Shown here in pieces: positions 35,100 through 44,174 of a stretch of DNA of 64,000 nucleotides (position 1 is its first letter; every line of letters starts with the position of its first letter). The stretch is taken from the NCBI RefSeq assembly GCF_003946675.1, contig NZ_RHOT01000001.1, positions 124,001-188,000 on the forward strand, written 5' to 3'. Below the pieces are notes generated by a model. It saw only the letters and a program-made list of their open reading frames with translations. It searched no databases and was not told the DNA's origin. The position numbers were made by a program, and so were the translations under genes. The DNA comes from Lapidilactobacillus gannanensis. Lineage in GTDB: Bacteria; Bacillota; Bacilli; Lactobacillales; Lactobacillaceae.

Positions 35100-36620
35100 T
35101 TACGCCTCCATGGTCATCAAACTCATTAATGTTTCTTGATTTGCGTCTTTTCTAATGACTTCACCTGTCATCTTGCCATTACTCATTGTATAGATTCGAT
35201 CACACATCCCAATTATTTCAGGTAGTTCTGAGGAAATAATGCAGATACTCTTACCCGAAGCTGCCATTTCTTCAATAATTGTATAAATCTCATATTTAGC
35301 ACCGACATCAATCCCGCGAGTCGGTTCATCCAAAAACAGGATATCTGGCTCAGTCATCAGCCATTTTGCTAAAACAACTTTCTGCTGATTACCACCACTT
35401 AAACTACCAACATTTTGAAAAATCGAACTATATTTTGTTGACATTTTTTTATTTAATTTTTCTGCCGACTTTATTTCTTGGTCCTTATCAAGAATGCCCT
35501 TCTTACTTATTTTATTTAAACTTGCAACCGACGTATTCTCTCTGATATCCATTAACAAATCCAGCCCTAACTCTTTACGGTCTTCTGATACATATGCCAA
35601 ACCGTTATTAATTGCATCGGCTACATTTTTTACAGAGATTTCTTGACCATCTTTATAAACATTTCCCTGTATATCGTTACCATAAGAATGACCAAAGACG
35701 CTCATCGCAAATTCCGTTCGGCCAGCACCCATCAAACCTGCTATACCAACAATTTCACCACGCTTAATATTAAAGTCTTTCACATTATCAACTACTCGAT
35801 TACTATCGACCGGATGATGCACCATCCAATTCTTAACTTCGAAATGTACATCGCCAATCTTTGGATGTCGATCAGGAAAACGATTGGTTAATTCACGTCC
35901 AACCATTCCACGAATAATACGATCTTCACTAATTTCTCCCTGATTCAATGTTTCAATCGTTTTACCATCCCGAATAATTGTAATTCGATCAGCGACATTA
36001 ACAATTTCACTTAATTTATGTGAAATGATAATCGAAGTGATGCCTTGTCTCTTAAACTCTCGGATAAGATCCAATAGGTTGGCGCTCTCTTCTTCGTTCA
36101 AAGCTGCTGTGGGCTCATCTAAAATCAATAATTTAACCGATTTAGAAAATGCTTTTGCAATTTCAACTAATTGCTGCTGTCCAACACCAATTTGGGATAT
36201 TAAGGTATTAGGACTTAACTTTAGGCCGACCGTTTTTAACAAGTTGACGGTTTTCTTTTCTGTTAAGTCCCAATCAATTACCCCATGATTTGCTTGTTCA
36301 TTACCTAAAAAAATATTTTCTTTAACTGATAAATAAGGACTAAGGGCTAATTCTTGATGAATAATAACAATACCTTTATTCTCACTGTCGCTTAAATCTT
36401 TAAACTTACAAGTATCGCCATTATAGACAATGTCTCCGTCATAACTACCATACGGATATAAGCCACTTAAAACATTCATTAGAGTAGATTTCCCAGCGCC
36501 ATTTTCCCCACAAAGGCCATGAATTTCACCACGCTCAATATTTAAATTGACTTGATCAAGGGCGCGAAATCCGGAAAATTCCTTAATAATATCCTTCATT
36601 TCTAAAATGTAGTCTGCCAT
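35100..36620 (-). CDS. gguA: Multiple-monosaccharide ABC transporter ATPase, two-domain (CUT2)
   Basis: The 506-residue protein holds two ABC domains. The first has a canonical Walker [10 protein letters not shown] (about residue 38), signature [14 protein letters not shown] and Walker [12 protein letters not shown]. The second has a degenerate P-loop [10 protein letters not shown], signature [14 protein letters not shown] and Walker [21 protein letters not shown]. This is the MglA/XylG/GguA pattern that powers monosaccharide uptake. Together with the neighbouring permease and binding protein it forms a complete transporter. The gene begins 77 bp after the binding-protein gene; a small hairpin sits in that gap. 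Confidence 0.93.
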   Translation of the reverse strand: MADYILEMKDIIKEFSGFRALDQVNLNIERGEIHGLCGENGAGKSTLMNVLSGLYPYGSYDGDIVYNGDTCKFKDLSDSENKGIVIIHQELALSPYLSVKENIFLGNEQANHGVIDWDLTEKKTVNLLKTVGLKLSPNTLISQIGVGQQQLVEIAKAFSKSVKLLILDEPTAALNEEESANLLDLIREFKRQGITSIIISHKLSEIVNVADRITIIRDGKTIETLNQGEISEDRIIRGMVGRELTNRFPDRHPKIGDVHFEVKNWMVHHPVDSNRVVDNVKDFNIKRGEIVGIAGLMGAGRTEFAMSVFGHSYGNDIQGNVYKDGQEISVKNVADAINNGLAYVSEDRKELGLDLLMDIRENTSVASLNKISKKGILDKDQEIKSAEKLNKKMSTKYSSIFQNVGSLSGGNQQKVVLAKWLMTEPDILFLDEPTRGIDVGAKYEIYTIIEEMAASGKSICIISSELPEIIGMCDRIYTMSNGKMTGEVIRKDANQETLMSLMTMEA

Positions 36621-36663
36621 ATAACCTCTGCCTTTCTGACAACATTTTCGTTAAATAGAGAAA

Positions 36664-36684
36664 GGACCGAAGCCAGTTCGATCC
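36664..36684 (-). other. Stem-loop between binding-protein and ATPase genes
   Basis: Eight-base arms (36664-36671 and 36677-36684), with one G-U pair on the minus-strand transcript, surround a 5-nt loop and are followed by a weak T-rich stretch. It probably marks partial termination or mRNA processing that keeps binding protein in excess. Confidence 0.45.
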
Positions 36685-36697
36685 CTACCCACTTCAA

Positions 36698-37798
36698 CTA
36701 TTCTTTTAATTGTGATTCCTTGTAATAATCTGTATCGATTAATTCTGCCTTGTAATTTTCCTTATCAACAGAAACCGGCTTAGAAAGGTAGGTTGGCACA
36801 ACTTTCACACCATTATCGTATGTTTTCGTGTCATTAACTGGCACTTTTTTATCAGCACTGATAGCCTTGATCATTTCGATTGTATTCTTTGCCAAAATAC
36901 GGGTATCTTTAAAAATTGTTTCAGTTTGTTCACCTGCGATAATAGATTTAACACCAGCAACTGTTGCATCCTGACCAGTAATAACGGGTAACTTCTTACT
37001 GTCAGATCCATAACCAACACCTTTAAGTGAAGAAATAATTCCTAAACTAATAGGGTCATATGGTGACAAGACTGCATCTAAATTTTTATCTGTATAGTTT
37101 GCGCTTAATAAGTTGTCCATCCGTGCTTGAGCTGTCGAACCATCCCAACGAAGCGTAGCAATTTGATTGAATTTAGTTTGACCAGATGGTACAACTAATT
37201 GTTTGCTCTTCATATACGGCTTAAATACAGACATTACCCCGTTATAATTAATTAGAGCGTTATTATCATCTGGAGAACCACCAAACAATTCAATGTTGTA
37301 AGGACCTTTGCCATCTTTCAGTCCTAACTTATCTTCGATATACGAAGCTTGTAAGACACCAACACCGAAATTGTCGAAAGTTGCGTAATAATCAACATAT
37401 TTTGAATTCATCAATAATCGATCATAAGCAATTACTTTAATATTTTCTTTATGTGCCTTTTCCAAAACATCAGTTAATGCAGAACCATCGATGGAAGCAA
37501 TTACTAACGTATCTACACCCTTAGTAATCATATTTTCGATTTGCGCAACTTGGTTTTCGACTTTATCTTCACCATATTGCAAATCTGTTTTATATCCTAA
37601 TTTTTTGAGTTCTTTAACCATGTTATTGCCATCCGCAATCCAACGCTCTGCAGATTTAGTTGGCATAGCAATCCCCACATACCCCTTATTTCCAGCACTA
37701 TCACCCGAACTAGACTTTTTACTACACCCAGTTAACGCACCAAATCCCAATAACAGAGCGGCCATGGTAATTACTGCTTTCTTCAAATTAATTTTCAT
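36698..37798 (-). CDS. chvE: Multiple-monosaccharide-binding lipoprotein (ChvE-like)
   Basis: The 366-residue protein has a lipoprotein signal ending in ALTGC (Cys near residue 25) and the periplasmic-binding-protein type I fold. [47 protein letters not shown] and [15 protein letters not shown] are typical of the ChvE/XylF class that binds arabinose, xylose, glucose or galactose. It is the first gene of the CUT2 transporter operon. Neighbouring araR suggests that L-arabinose is one substrate. A cre-like site overlaps the probable -10 box (37839-37844), so catabolite repression is likely. Confidence 0.9.
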   Translation of the reverse strand: MKINLKKAVITMAALLLGFGALTGCSKKSSSGDSAGNKGYVGIAMPTKSAERWIADGNNMVKELKKLGYKTDLQYGEDKVENQVAQIENMITKGVDTLVIASIDGSALTDVLEKAHKENIKVIAYDRLLMNSKYVDYYATFDNFGVGVLQASYIEDKLGLKDGKGPYNIELFGGSPDDNNALINYNGVMSVFKPYMKSKQLVVPSGQTKFNQIATLRWDGSTAQARMDNLLSANYTDKNLDAVLSPYDPISLGIISSLKGVGYGSDSKKLPVITGQDATVAGVKSIIAGEQTETIFKDTRILAKNTIEMIKAISADKKVPVNDTKTYDNGVKVVPTYLSKPVSVDKENYKAELIDTDYYKESQLKE

Positions 37799-37835
37799 GC
37801 ACCTGAAACCTCCATCTCATCTGTTTGATTACTCC

Positions 37836-37853
37836 GTAAGTATAGCGCTTACA
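37836..37853 (-). promoter_or_regulatory. -10 region and cre-like site of the CUT2 operon
   Basis: On the minus strand TGTAAGCGCTATACTTAC covers a -10 box TATACT (37839-37844) and a cre-like core. The matching -35 is weak, which suggests that an activator, such as the divergent YesN-type regulator, is needed. Confidence 0.5.
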
Positions 37854-37975
37854 TTTTGGCGTTTCATTAATTATCTTTTTAACAACTAGTATTTTCTTTT
37901 GAATTTTATTTTATATCTTGATTTTTTTTAGAAATTCTTGATTTTTTATTCTAAAATTCCCTTACATCAATAAAT

Positions 37976-37997
37976 AAAGCGCTTTTTCTGTTAAAAT
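37976..37997 (+). promoter_or_regulatory. cre-like palindrome and -10 box ahead of the sensor operon
   Basis: AAAGCGCTTT (37976-37985) is a perfect palindrome with a CcpA-type core. It precedes a -10 box TAAAAT (37992-37997) for the plus-strand sensing operon. The -35 is poor. Confidence 0.45.
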
Positions 37998-38038
37998 GAA
38001 ATTAAATAGAACTTGGGTTACTCGGGAGGATATACATT

Positions 38039-39004
38039 GTGCGAAAAATATTACTACCATTATTGCTCACTATATTTCTTTTGGCCGGTTGTAGTAAAGT
38101 TCCTGATACAGAAGTTGCACATAACCCAGTAATTGGATTTTCGCAATCTGGTACGGAAAGTAGCTGGCGAAAAGCGCACACTAAATCGATTAAATCCGAA
38201 CTAAAAAAAGGCGACTATGAAGTACTTTATCGGAATGCCTTTATGAATCAGGAACAGCAGCTTCAAGATGTCCGAACGTTTATTTCATATAAAGTTGACT
38301 TAATTATTATTGCGCCATTACAAGAATCAGGATGGGATTCAGTATTACGTGCGGCTAAGCGAGCGCATATTCCAGTAATCATCGTTGATCGTCATATTGA
38401 CACTGCAGATCAAACCTTATTTTTAACGCACATCGGACCAAGTTTTAAAGCAGAAGGAAATCGAGCTGGACTCTACGCTACCAACTATTTTGCTGACAAA
38501 AGAATTGATTCAATTAATATTTTAGAATTAGTTGGACTTTCTGGAACTTCACCAAGTAAATTGAGACACGATGGTTTTCTCGAAACAATCTCTTGTGATC
38601 ATAGAATGAAGATCAGCTCAACGTTAGTTGGAAACTACACCAGAAATAAGGCTTATGACGTTGTTAACGACTACCTGCATTCTCCTAAGAGTAAGCCATT
38701 TAATCTGCTGTACAGTCACAGTGACGAGATGACCTTAGGAGCGCTTACTGCCCTAAAAGAAAACCACATTAAACCAGGACATGACGTTGTTATTATCACA
38801 ATTGATGGACAAGAAAACATCATTAAAAAGTTGTCCCAAGGTGAAGTGAACTGTGTTGTTGAATGCAATCCAGATGTGGGTTGGTATGTCGTCAATGCCA
38901 TTAATCGGCACTTCTCCGGACACCAATTGGCCCATGAGATCTATATCTCTGAAACGACTTTCTCTGAATCAAATATTAATAAAATTCCAACTAGAAATTA
39001 TTAG
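38039..39004 (+). CDS. Sugar-binding lipoprotein, sensor type (YtfQ/XylFII-like)
   Basis: The 321-residue protein begins at GTG (GGGAGGATATACATT upstream) and has a short lipoprotein signal ending LLAGC (Cys near residue 18). The rest is a type I binding-protein fold with NPVIGFSQSGTESSWR, DLIIIAPLQESGWDSVLRAAK and VVIITIDGQENIIKKL, typical of YtfQ-type galactofuranose/arabinose binders. It is not in a transporter operon but heads one encoding a histidine kinase and a response regulator. The known XylFII-LytS-YesN system of clostridia has the same layout, with the binding protein acting as the sugar sensor. An equivalent role for arabinose or a related sugar is inferred. Confidence 0.83.
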   Translation: MRKILLPLLLTIFLLAGCSKVPDTEVAHNPVIGFSQSGTESSWRKAHTKSIKSELKKGDYEVLYRNAFMNQEQQLQDVRTFISYKVDLIIIAPLQESGWDSVLRAAKRAHIPVIIVDRHIDTADQTLFLTHIGPSFKAEGNRAGLYATNYFADKRIDSINILELVGLSGTSPSKLRHDGFLETISCDHRMKISSTLVGNYTRNKAYDVVNDYLHSPKSKPFNLLYSHSDEMTLGALTALKENHIKPGHDVVIITIDGQENIIKKLSQGEVNCVVECNPDVGWYVVNAINRHFSGHQLAHEIYISETTFSESNINKIPTRNY

Positions 39005-39012
39005 AGGTACTC

Positions 39013-40455
39013 ATGCGTGCAAATAAAAAGTTAAGTATTAAACAAATATTTTCTCAAGTTAATCGACTAATGCTTGTTTTCGCGATTCTACCTTTGCTAC
39101 TTAGCGCCATTATGTATTCAAGGCAAATATTAGCCTACCAGCACACATTAACTAATATTCAAAATGCTAACAATATTGCAGCCAAGGTGGATGATGACGT
39201 TTTAGAAGAAATGTGGGATGTTGTCACTGGGCAAATCACAGTCAGCAACTATGAGAGAAAAAGTATTGTTCAAGAATTGCAAAGTGAAATCAAGACGCTC
39301 CAAAAAAATATTACTACCAGCGAAGAAAGAAGTATCTTAGACGTATCATCACGAATCGTTGATACCTTAAATGACCAACAAAACGAAATCATCACTAACT
39401 TAGCGCATGATAACTCTTACGATGCGAATACAGAAATAATGACTCAGGTTAAATCTGCAACCACGCTTTTATCAACGATACTGCAAGAGTTTGTTAGAAT
39501 CGAAATTAACATGGCGAATAATAAAAACCAGGAATTAATTCACTCGTTTATTTTCTTGACCCTGCTTGAAGTTGTGATTGTGATCATCGCTATCTACATC
39601 TCTCAAAAAAACCACCGTTTTCTAGTTAAAAATGTAGAACACCCCTTGCATAACTTAGCCGAAATTTCCACTGAATTATCAAGGGGCAACTTTAATTATC
39701 GATTAGCAATTCCACAAACTCCTGAATTAGCATCCTTAACAATCAGCCTGAATAATATGGCTGACAATTTAGTCCGATTACTCGAAGAGAACGCTCAAAA
39801 GCAATATTATTTGGCACAAAGTGAGGCTAGAGTGTTACAGGCGCAAATTACACCCCACTTTGTTTACAATAGTGTAGATGCAATCATTGCGCTCATTGAA
39901 CAACAGCAATATGAAGAAGCTAAAGAATTGACCTTTGCCTTATCAGACTTCTTTAGAATTTCATTAAGTAAGGGGCGAGATTGGATCTCCATTGATACCG
40001 AGATACGCCATACAACTGATTACTTAAAGATTTTAAAAATACGTTACGGTGAAATGCTTAACTATCAGGTTAATATTCCACCAGAAATAAAATCCTATCA
40101 TATATTAAAAATGATCTTACAACCAATTGTTGAAAACGCTATTTATCACGGCACCAAATTTACACGACGAGTTGGTTTAGTTACACTCTCCGCCAAAGTA
40201 GTCGGCACTAATATTATTTTTACAATCACCGATAATGGTATCGGCGTAAAGCCCGATCGACTTAAAGAAATTAAGACGGAATTAGACCGCGGTATTGAAT
40301 CAGATACGAATATCGGCTACGGACTTTTTAACGTTAATAAACGATTATTACTTTACTATGGCAAAGATGCAGCAATTAATTTCAAAAGTAATTATGGTCA
40401 GGGAACTACTGTGACAATAACTGTTCCCAAGAAAGGAGCTACTGATATTGTATAA
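39013..40455 (+). CDS. Sensor histidine kinase, LytS/YesM type
   Basis: The 480-residue protein has two membrane segments (about 18-38 and 175-198) that bracket an extracellular helical region, then a HAMP linker (about 200-255). The His_kinase domain has ARVLQAQITPHFVYNSVDAI with the phospho-accepting His near residue 281, and the ATP-binding part has QPIVENAIYHG (N box), ITDNGIGV (G1) and NIGYGLFNVNKRL (G2). The small extracellular part lacks an obvious sugar-binding fold, so it may read the binding lipoprotein encoded 8 bp upstream. AGAGGTACTC precedes the ATG. It overlaps the response-regulator start by 8 bp. Confidence 0.9.
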   Translation: MRANKKLSIKQIFSQVNRLMLVFAILPLLLSAIMYSRQILAYQHTLTNIQNANNIAAKVDDDVLEEMWDVVTGQITVSNYERKSIVQELQSEIKTLQKNITTSEERSILDVSSRIVDTLNDQQNEIITNLAHDNSYDANTEIMTQVKSATTLLSTILQEFVRIEINMANNKNQELIHSFIFLTLLEVVIVIIAIYISQKNHRFLVKNVEHPLHNLAEISTELSRGNFNYRLAIPQTPELASLTISLNNMADNLVRLLEENAQKQYYLAQSEARVLQAQITPHFVYNSVDAIIALIEQQQYEEAKELTFALSDFFRISLSKGRDWISIDTEIRHTTDYLKILKIRYGEMLNYQVNIPPEIKSYHILKMILQPIVENAIYHGTKFTRRVGLVTLSAKVVGTNIIFTITDNGIGVKPDRLKEIKTELDRGIESDTNIGYGLFNVNKRLLLYYGKDAAINFKSNYGQGTTVTITVPKKGATDIV

Positions 40456-42016
40456 AACTTTTATTGTTGAAGATGAGCACTTAATTCGTGATAGTTTAAG
40501 AACTCAAATAATGAAATTAAGCCAACAATATAACATTTCGTATGCTGGTGAGGCCAGCGACGGCGAAATGGCATTGGCCTCAATAATTGAACTCCAGCCA
40601 GATATTATTATCTCTGATATTAAAATGCCATTTATGGATGGTATTTCATTTGCTAAAGAGGCGCGAAAAATTCTTCCTTGGTGTCGAATTATTTTTGTCA
40701 GCGGTTTTGATGATTTCGAATATGCTAAAGGAGCCATTCAAGTACAGGCCGATAATTACCTGCTCAAGCCAATCAAAAATGAAGAATTAACTAGAACAAT
40801 TATTGAAGCAATTAAAAACTTAGATTTGGCAAAACAAAATAAGCTGTCCAAATCAGAAAGTTCCCTTTTTTCTGATGTACAAAAGAATAATTTTCTTGAT
40901 GAGTTGTTTAAAAATGAATTGACTGTCTCCGAAATCCTAGATAACGCCAACAAATTATTTCAGTGTCAACTAGCAGGAAAAAATTATACTGTTCTATTAG
41001 CTAATAATCATTACAATGATTCTCTTGCCGATTACACTCAATTTAATAAATATCTTGATTACTTATTTCTTGCCAATCCAAACGTCATTTTTTCCAGTAT
41101 GTCTTCTCATTATATTAAATTTCTTGTTTTCACAAATAATCGAATTAGTACTCTAGAAACAAGCTACCAAATTGCCAACACCTTAATTCATGAGTTGGAT
41201 CAAAATAAGGCTGATAATATTGCTGTCGGTATTGGACCGGTTGTTGATCGACTCAGCGATATTGCTTTTTCGTTTGAAAATGCCCAAAATTTATTGGCTA
41301 CTTATGGTGATGTTCGAACCGAAAAAATTATTAGTTTTGAAGATGATATGAAGGAAGGAGAGCTTTCGCCTACACATCCCTTCAAGATGGATCTCGCTAA
41401 AGAGATTGCAGAAATATCTACCAATGATCACGAACACTTGATCAGGAAGCTAATGCAAACACAAGGAAGTCATGATCGTACCAGAATGTTTCGTTTCTTC
41501 ATATTGACTGAACTGCGCGGGTTAATCCAGCGTCGGGGTGATCTTGATGAATCTTATTCAACCGAAATATCCAACTTAGACGATTTACTCACAATTGCTA
41601 ACCACAATGAAAAATATCAAGCAGTTCTAGTGTCGGCTATTAACTATTTAAGTAAAACAAAAATTCAGCCGTCAATGTCCAAATATCAAAGTGTTATCAA
41701 TCAAGCAATCAACTTCATTAACGCTAACTATACCGATCCGGATATCTCACTTAATTCGGTGGCCGATACCGTATCACTTAGTCCTGCACATTTTAGTACA
41801 ATATTCTCCCAATCCTTAAATCAAACGTTCATTGAATATCTGACTGCCCAACGAATAAAATATGCTAAAATACTACTTACAAATTCGAATAAGCGATTAG
41901 CAGAAATTGCACTCGATATTGGTTACAATGATCCTAATTATTTCAGTTTTCTGTTTAAGAAAAAACAAGGCTTATCCCCAACAGAGTATCGCCAAAAATT
42001 TTCAGATCAAGCTTAA
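40448..42016 (+). CDS. Response regulator, YesN type (receiver plus AraC HTH)
   Basis: The 522-residue protein has an N-terminal receiver domain: VEDEHLIRDSL with the acidic pocket, IIISDIKMPFMDG with the phospho-accepting Asp near residue 56, and YLLKPIKNEEL with the conserved Lys. A long linker and two AraC-type helix-turn-helix motifs follow at the C terminus (about 415-515, LNSVADTVSLSPAHFSTIFSQ and LAEIALDIGYNDPNYFSFLFKKKQGLSPTEYR). It should bind DNA when phosphorylated by the kinase. The start is TTG with AAAGGAG about 10 nt upstream, overlapping the kinase stop. The likely target is the divergent CUT2 transporter promoter. Confidence 0.9.
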   Translation: MYKTFIVEDEHLIRDSLRTQIMKLSQQYNISYAGEASDGEMALASIIELQPDIIISDIKMPFMDGISFAKEARKILPWCRIIFVSGFDDFEYAKGAIQVQADNYLLKPIKNEELTRTIIEAIKNLDLAKQNKLSKSESSLFSDVQKNNFLDELFKNELTVSEILDNANKLFQCQLAGKNYTVLLANNHYNDSLADYTQFNKYLDYLFLANPNVIFSSMSSHYIKFLVFTNNRISTLETSYQIANTLIHELDQNKADNIAVGIGPVVDRLSDIAFSFENAQNLLATYGDVRTEKIISFEDDMKEGELSPTHPFKMDLAKEIAEISTNDHEHLIRKLMQTQGSHDRTRMFRFFILTELRGLIQRRGDLDESYSTEISNLDDLLTIANHNEKYQAVLVSAINYLSKTKIQPSMSKYQSVINQAINFINANYTDPDISLNSVADTVSLSPAHFSTIFSQSLNQTFIEYLTAQRIKYAKILLTNSNKRLAEIALDIGYNDPNYFSFLFKKKQGLSPTEYRQKFSDQA

Positions 42017-42070
42017 TATTGATCATTAGCAGATAATCTTTCATTCTAAAATGTTAAAGCAACGAATTAT

Positions 42071-42099
42071 TTGGTCAAATGATTGAATCGTGCTACAAT
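42071..42099 (+). promoter_or_regulatory. Promoter of the antitoxin RNA
   Basis: Plus strand: -35 TTGGTC (42071-42076), 17-bp spacer, -10 TACAAT (42094-42099). It lies just upstream of the structured RNA region and no reading frame follows. Confidence 0.6.
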
Positions 42100-42105
42100 T
42101 AAAGT

Positions 42106-42220
42106 ATTAAAAGAAGCGTTCGGGCGGATAACCGAACGCTCCACATGAAGCCGTTAAAACGGTGACTGTTATTTTTTTGGAAAAACCGCTAACTGGTCAA
42201 AGTTATCAGCGGTTTTTTTT
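42106..42220 (+). ncRNA. Candidate type I antitoxin RNA
   Basis: The roughly 115-nt transcript predicted from the promoter has a perfect 9-bp stem (42115-42123 with 42132-42140), a short GCCGTT/AACGGT-type stem and ends in a terminator (42181-42190 pairs perfectly with 42208-42217, then a T-run). It converges on the toxin gene, and the shared terminator lies at the 3' end of both transcripts. This fits 3'-overlapping antisense control as in TxpA/RatA-type modules. The exact ends are inferred. Confidence 0.6.
42181..42220. terminator. Shared terminator of the toxin-antitoxin pair
   Basis: Ten-base arms (42181-42190 and 42208-42217) pair perfectly, with A-tract and T-tract flanks that allow use on both strands. 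Confidence 0.75.
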
Positions 42221-42222
42221 TG

Positions 42223-42312
42223 CTATTTTTTTCGATTGTCGCTGGCCGTTAGCAAGGCAATAACGAACATGCCAAAGCACAACATTAAATCCAGCGCATC
42301 TTTAACAGACAC
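42223..42312 (-). CDS. Type I holin-like toxin peptide
   Basis: A 29-codon reading frame starts at GTG (42312) with AAGGAG 6 nt upstream and ends at TAG (42223). The peptide begins MSVKDALDLMLCFGMF, continues with a hydrophobic VIALL segment and ends with charged ASDNRKK. This is the pattern of the 'putative holin-like toxin' family of lactobacilli, small membrane peptides held in check by an antisense RNA. The gene is too short for routine calling. The convergent structured RNA at 42106-42220 supports a type I toxin-antitoxin unit. The toxin promoter could not be placed with confidence. Confidence 0.72.
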   Translation of the reverse strand: MSVKDALDLMLCFGMFVIALLTASDNRKK

Positions 42313-42425
42313 TTGCTGCTCCTTTTATCGAAGTCTGTTTACTTTAGGATTTTTCCACGAGCATCAGTCCCTTCTAAATTAGAACAGCCACCGCTTAACT
42401 TCTTCATATAACATCAGGCTGCAGA
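42313..42425. other. Toxin leader and spacer
   Basis: About 110 bp upstream of the toxin start and before the palindromic repeat. No reading frame and no clear promoter were recognised; it presumably holds the toxin promoter and leader. Confidence 0.35.
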
Positions 42426-42535
42426 GTGTGACAAAAGGCGGTCAGCCGGTGAGCATTAACGTAAAATAGCGACCAATTCGTCAGAATTGATCGCTATTTT
42501 CGCGTTAAGCGGAGCCGGTTGCCTTTTGAGAACAC
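42426..42535. repeat. Palindromic intergenic repeat, copy 2
   Basis: A 110-bp element whose ends GTGT and CAAAAGGC pair with GCCTTTTG and ACAC, with inner pairing of CCGG, TTAACG and AAAATAGCGA up to a central GTCA loop. It closely matches copy 1 (12334-12440) and is the better preserved of the two. It lies 86 bp beyond the stop of a minus-strand GH43 gene. It may be a MITE, a REP-like element or a long double-stranded RNA terminator. Confidence 0.7.
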
Positions 42536-42620
42536 GTTTCAGCAGTTCAAGTTCGTTTTATTTTTTAGAAAAGAGACTTGTGTCACGCTCTCTTTTTGAT
42601 TCCTTTATTTAACCCCTAAC

Positions 42621-43835
42621 CTACAGTTTTATCCAAACAGCACTGCCTTGCTGATCCTGACCAAGTAAGTAATTCCGCCAAGAAGCTTTTTCCCAGTCAT
42701 AACTGCGAACAACTAAGTAATCAACCAAGTCATCCAGCACCGCCTGGTCGAGAATGATTTGATGACTAGGGATTAATTCCGAGGTTGCTGGCCAACGAAT
42801 AATTTCGCCAAGCTTTTGTGCCGCTAAATCTAATTCTAGATGAATTTTTTGTTCATGGGGATGGTAGAAATTTGGGGATACAACTGGCCAACCATTTTTT
42901 AACCAGTAAATTCTGCGGATAAAACCGTAGGACCCAGCTTGAAAAGCATGACTGCGGACATGATGAACCATAAATTGTTGTTGGCCCTCAGTGAAAATAG
43001 AATTATGGCCTGGTGCTACCCAAGGATCATGTTCGGCAAATTGGTAGCTGCCTAAAACTTTGGTGCCAACTTGACCATAATCAGTTCCCTGTGGATATAT
43101 AACATTGTTATCTTTGAAATCTAAATAAGGTCCCGTAATTTCTCGAGAACGAGCAACGCGGACATTATAAGACCAAGTCAGTGAATCATATGACATGAAC
43201 AGATAATAATAATCCTGTTCAGGCTGATATTGAATGAAGCAGCCTTCAATGGCCCCATCTTGGATGCGTGCAGGTCGTTGGGCAATTTGTAGGCCTTGGT
43301 CATTAGCTTCTTTGGTAAAACCAGTCTGAGAATCAATGGCCACGATATAAATACCTCCGAAAAATGACCCATACACTAGCCAATAGTCGCCATTGCGATC
43401 AATCACCAGATTAGCATCAATGGCATTTTGCCCCTGTTGGTGACCGTCGGTTTTAACCACAATTCCTTGATCAGTCCAAGGACCGCTAGCATGATCAGCC
43501 GTCGCCAAGCCAATACAGGAAGTCCGGCTACCAAAAGTCGAAGCAGAATAATACATAAAAAATTTAGCGCCAACTTGCTTAACTTCTGGGGCCCAGAGTC
43601 CGCTCGCATGGCTCCAAGATTCTGCCAGAGTTGGTATTCCAGGAAGTGCTGTGTGCAAATATTGCCAATGCTGTAAATCCGAAGATTCACGAATTTGGGC
43701 ACCTGCTGTCACCTGACCATGGATTTTAGTATCGGTGGAAAACATATAATACTTATCCTGATCTTTAACAATTGTGGGATCATGAACCCCGACTAACCCC
43801 CACTGGTCTTGCACCCAATTGGTTTGTTCCATCAT
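42621..43835 (-). CDS. GH43 arabinanase/arabinofuranosidase, cytoplasmic
   Basis: The 404-residue protein shows the GH43 propeller with its three acids in GVHDPTIV (general base, near residue 18), NAIDANLVIDRNGDYWLVYG (modulator) and DGAIEGCFIQY (general acid). WAPGHNSIF carries the usual metal-binding His. A shortened C-terminal beta domain is present (about 305-400). It lacks a signal peptide and would cut arabinooligosaccharides inside the cell. It is the last gene of the arabinan operon, but a hairpin at 43872-43905 separates it from the upstream gene, so it may be expressed at a lower level or separately. Confidence 0.85.
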   Translation of the reverse strand: MMEQTNWVQDQWGLVGVHDPTIVKDQDKYYMFSTDTKIHGQVTAGAQIRESSDLQHWQYLHTALPGIPTLAESWSHASGLWAPEVKQVGAKFFMYYSASTFGSRTSCIGLATADHASGPWTDQGIVVKTDGHQQGQNAIDANLVIDRNGDYWLVYGSFFGGIYIVAIDSQTGFTKEANDQGLQIAQRPARIQDGAIEGCFIQYQPEQDYYYLFMSYDSLTWSYNVRVARSREITGPYLDFKDNNVIYPQGTDYGQVGTKVLGSYQFAEHDPWVAPGHNSIFTEGQQQFMVHHVRSHAFQAGSYGFIRRIYWLKNGWPVVSPNFYHPHEQKIHLELDLAAQKLGEIIRWPATSELIPSHQIILDQAVLDDLVDYLVVRSYDWEKASWRNYLLGQDQQGSAVWIKL

Positions 43836-43871
43836 TGTTTTAAACTCTCCTTTTAATTTAGTGTTAACTAA

Positions 43872-43905
43872 ATACCCTCAGAAAGAAGAATCAATTTCTG
43901 AGGGT
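43872..43905 (-). terminator. Hairpin between the DUF6171-like gene and the GH43 gene
   Basis: TACCCTCAGAAA (43872-43883) and TTTCTGAGGGTA (43894-43905) are perfectly complementary around a 10-nt loop. The T-run behind it is weak, so it may be an attenuator or an mRNA-stability element. Confidence 0.55.
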
Positions 43906-43919
43906 ATCTTAGTTACTGC

Positions 43920-44174
43920 TTACCACTTATCCAGCGGACATTTTTTATTATTTAAACTAGCACGAAAGCGACAATAACAACCACACTGTTGACAAAGACC
44001 ATTTTGAAAGAATGGACACTCGCGACAAATTGCCAACCGCGAATCACGTACTCGTTCAGTGACCAAATGGCCAATTTCCAAGGCTAGTTGGTCATCAATT
44101 AGTGCATCCGTATTTTGACGATCCAACCCTTCCAAAAGGTCACAACGGACACAATTATTCTGCCGTGCTGACAT
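43920..44174 (-). CDS. Cys-rich zinc-ribbon-like small protein (DUF6171-like)
   Basis: The 84-residue protein has nine cysteines: CVRC, then ICREC, then LCQQCGCYC and finally KKCPLDKW. The spacing and the ending NKKCPLDKW look like the DUF6171 family of unknown function, in which paired CxxC motifs suggest zinc or iron-sulfur binding. It begins inside the last codons of the GH51 gene (20-bp overlap), without a strong ribosome site, so its translation is probably coupled. Its place in an arabinan operon is unexplained. It may act as a small regulator or metal-linked factor, but no function can be stated. Confidence 0.7.
   Translation of the reverse strand: MSARQNNCVRCDLLEGLDRQNTDALIDDQLALEIGHLVTERVRDSRLAICRECPFFQNGLCQQCGCYCRFRASLNNKKCPLDKW

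Noticed and set aside
37491-37889. A 132-codon open frame opposite the ChvE-like gene and its promoter
   Set aside because: Antisense shadow of the binding-protein gene, without ribosome site or known domain.
42106-42220. Riboswitch or T-box leader
   Set aside because: No downstream gene on the plus strand is served by it. The convergent small toxin gene and shared terminator fit an antitoxin RNA better.
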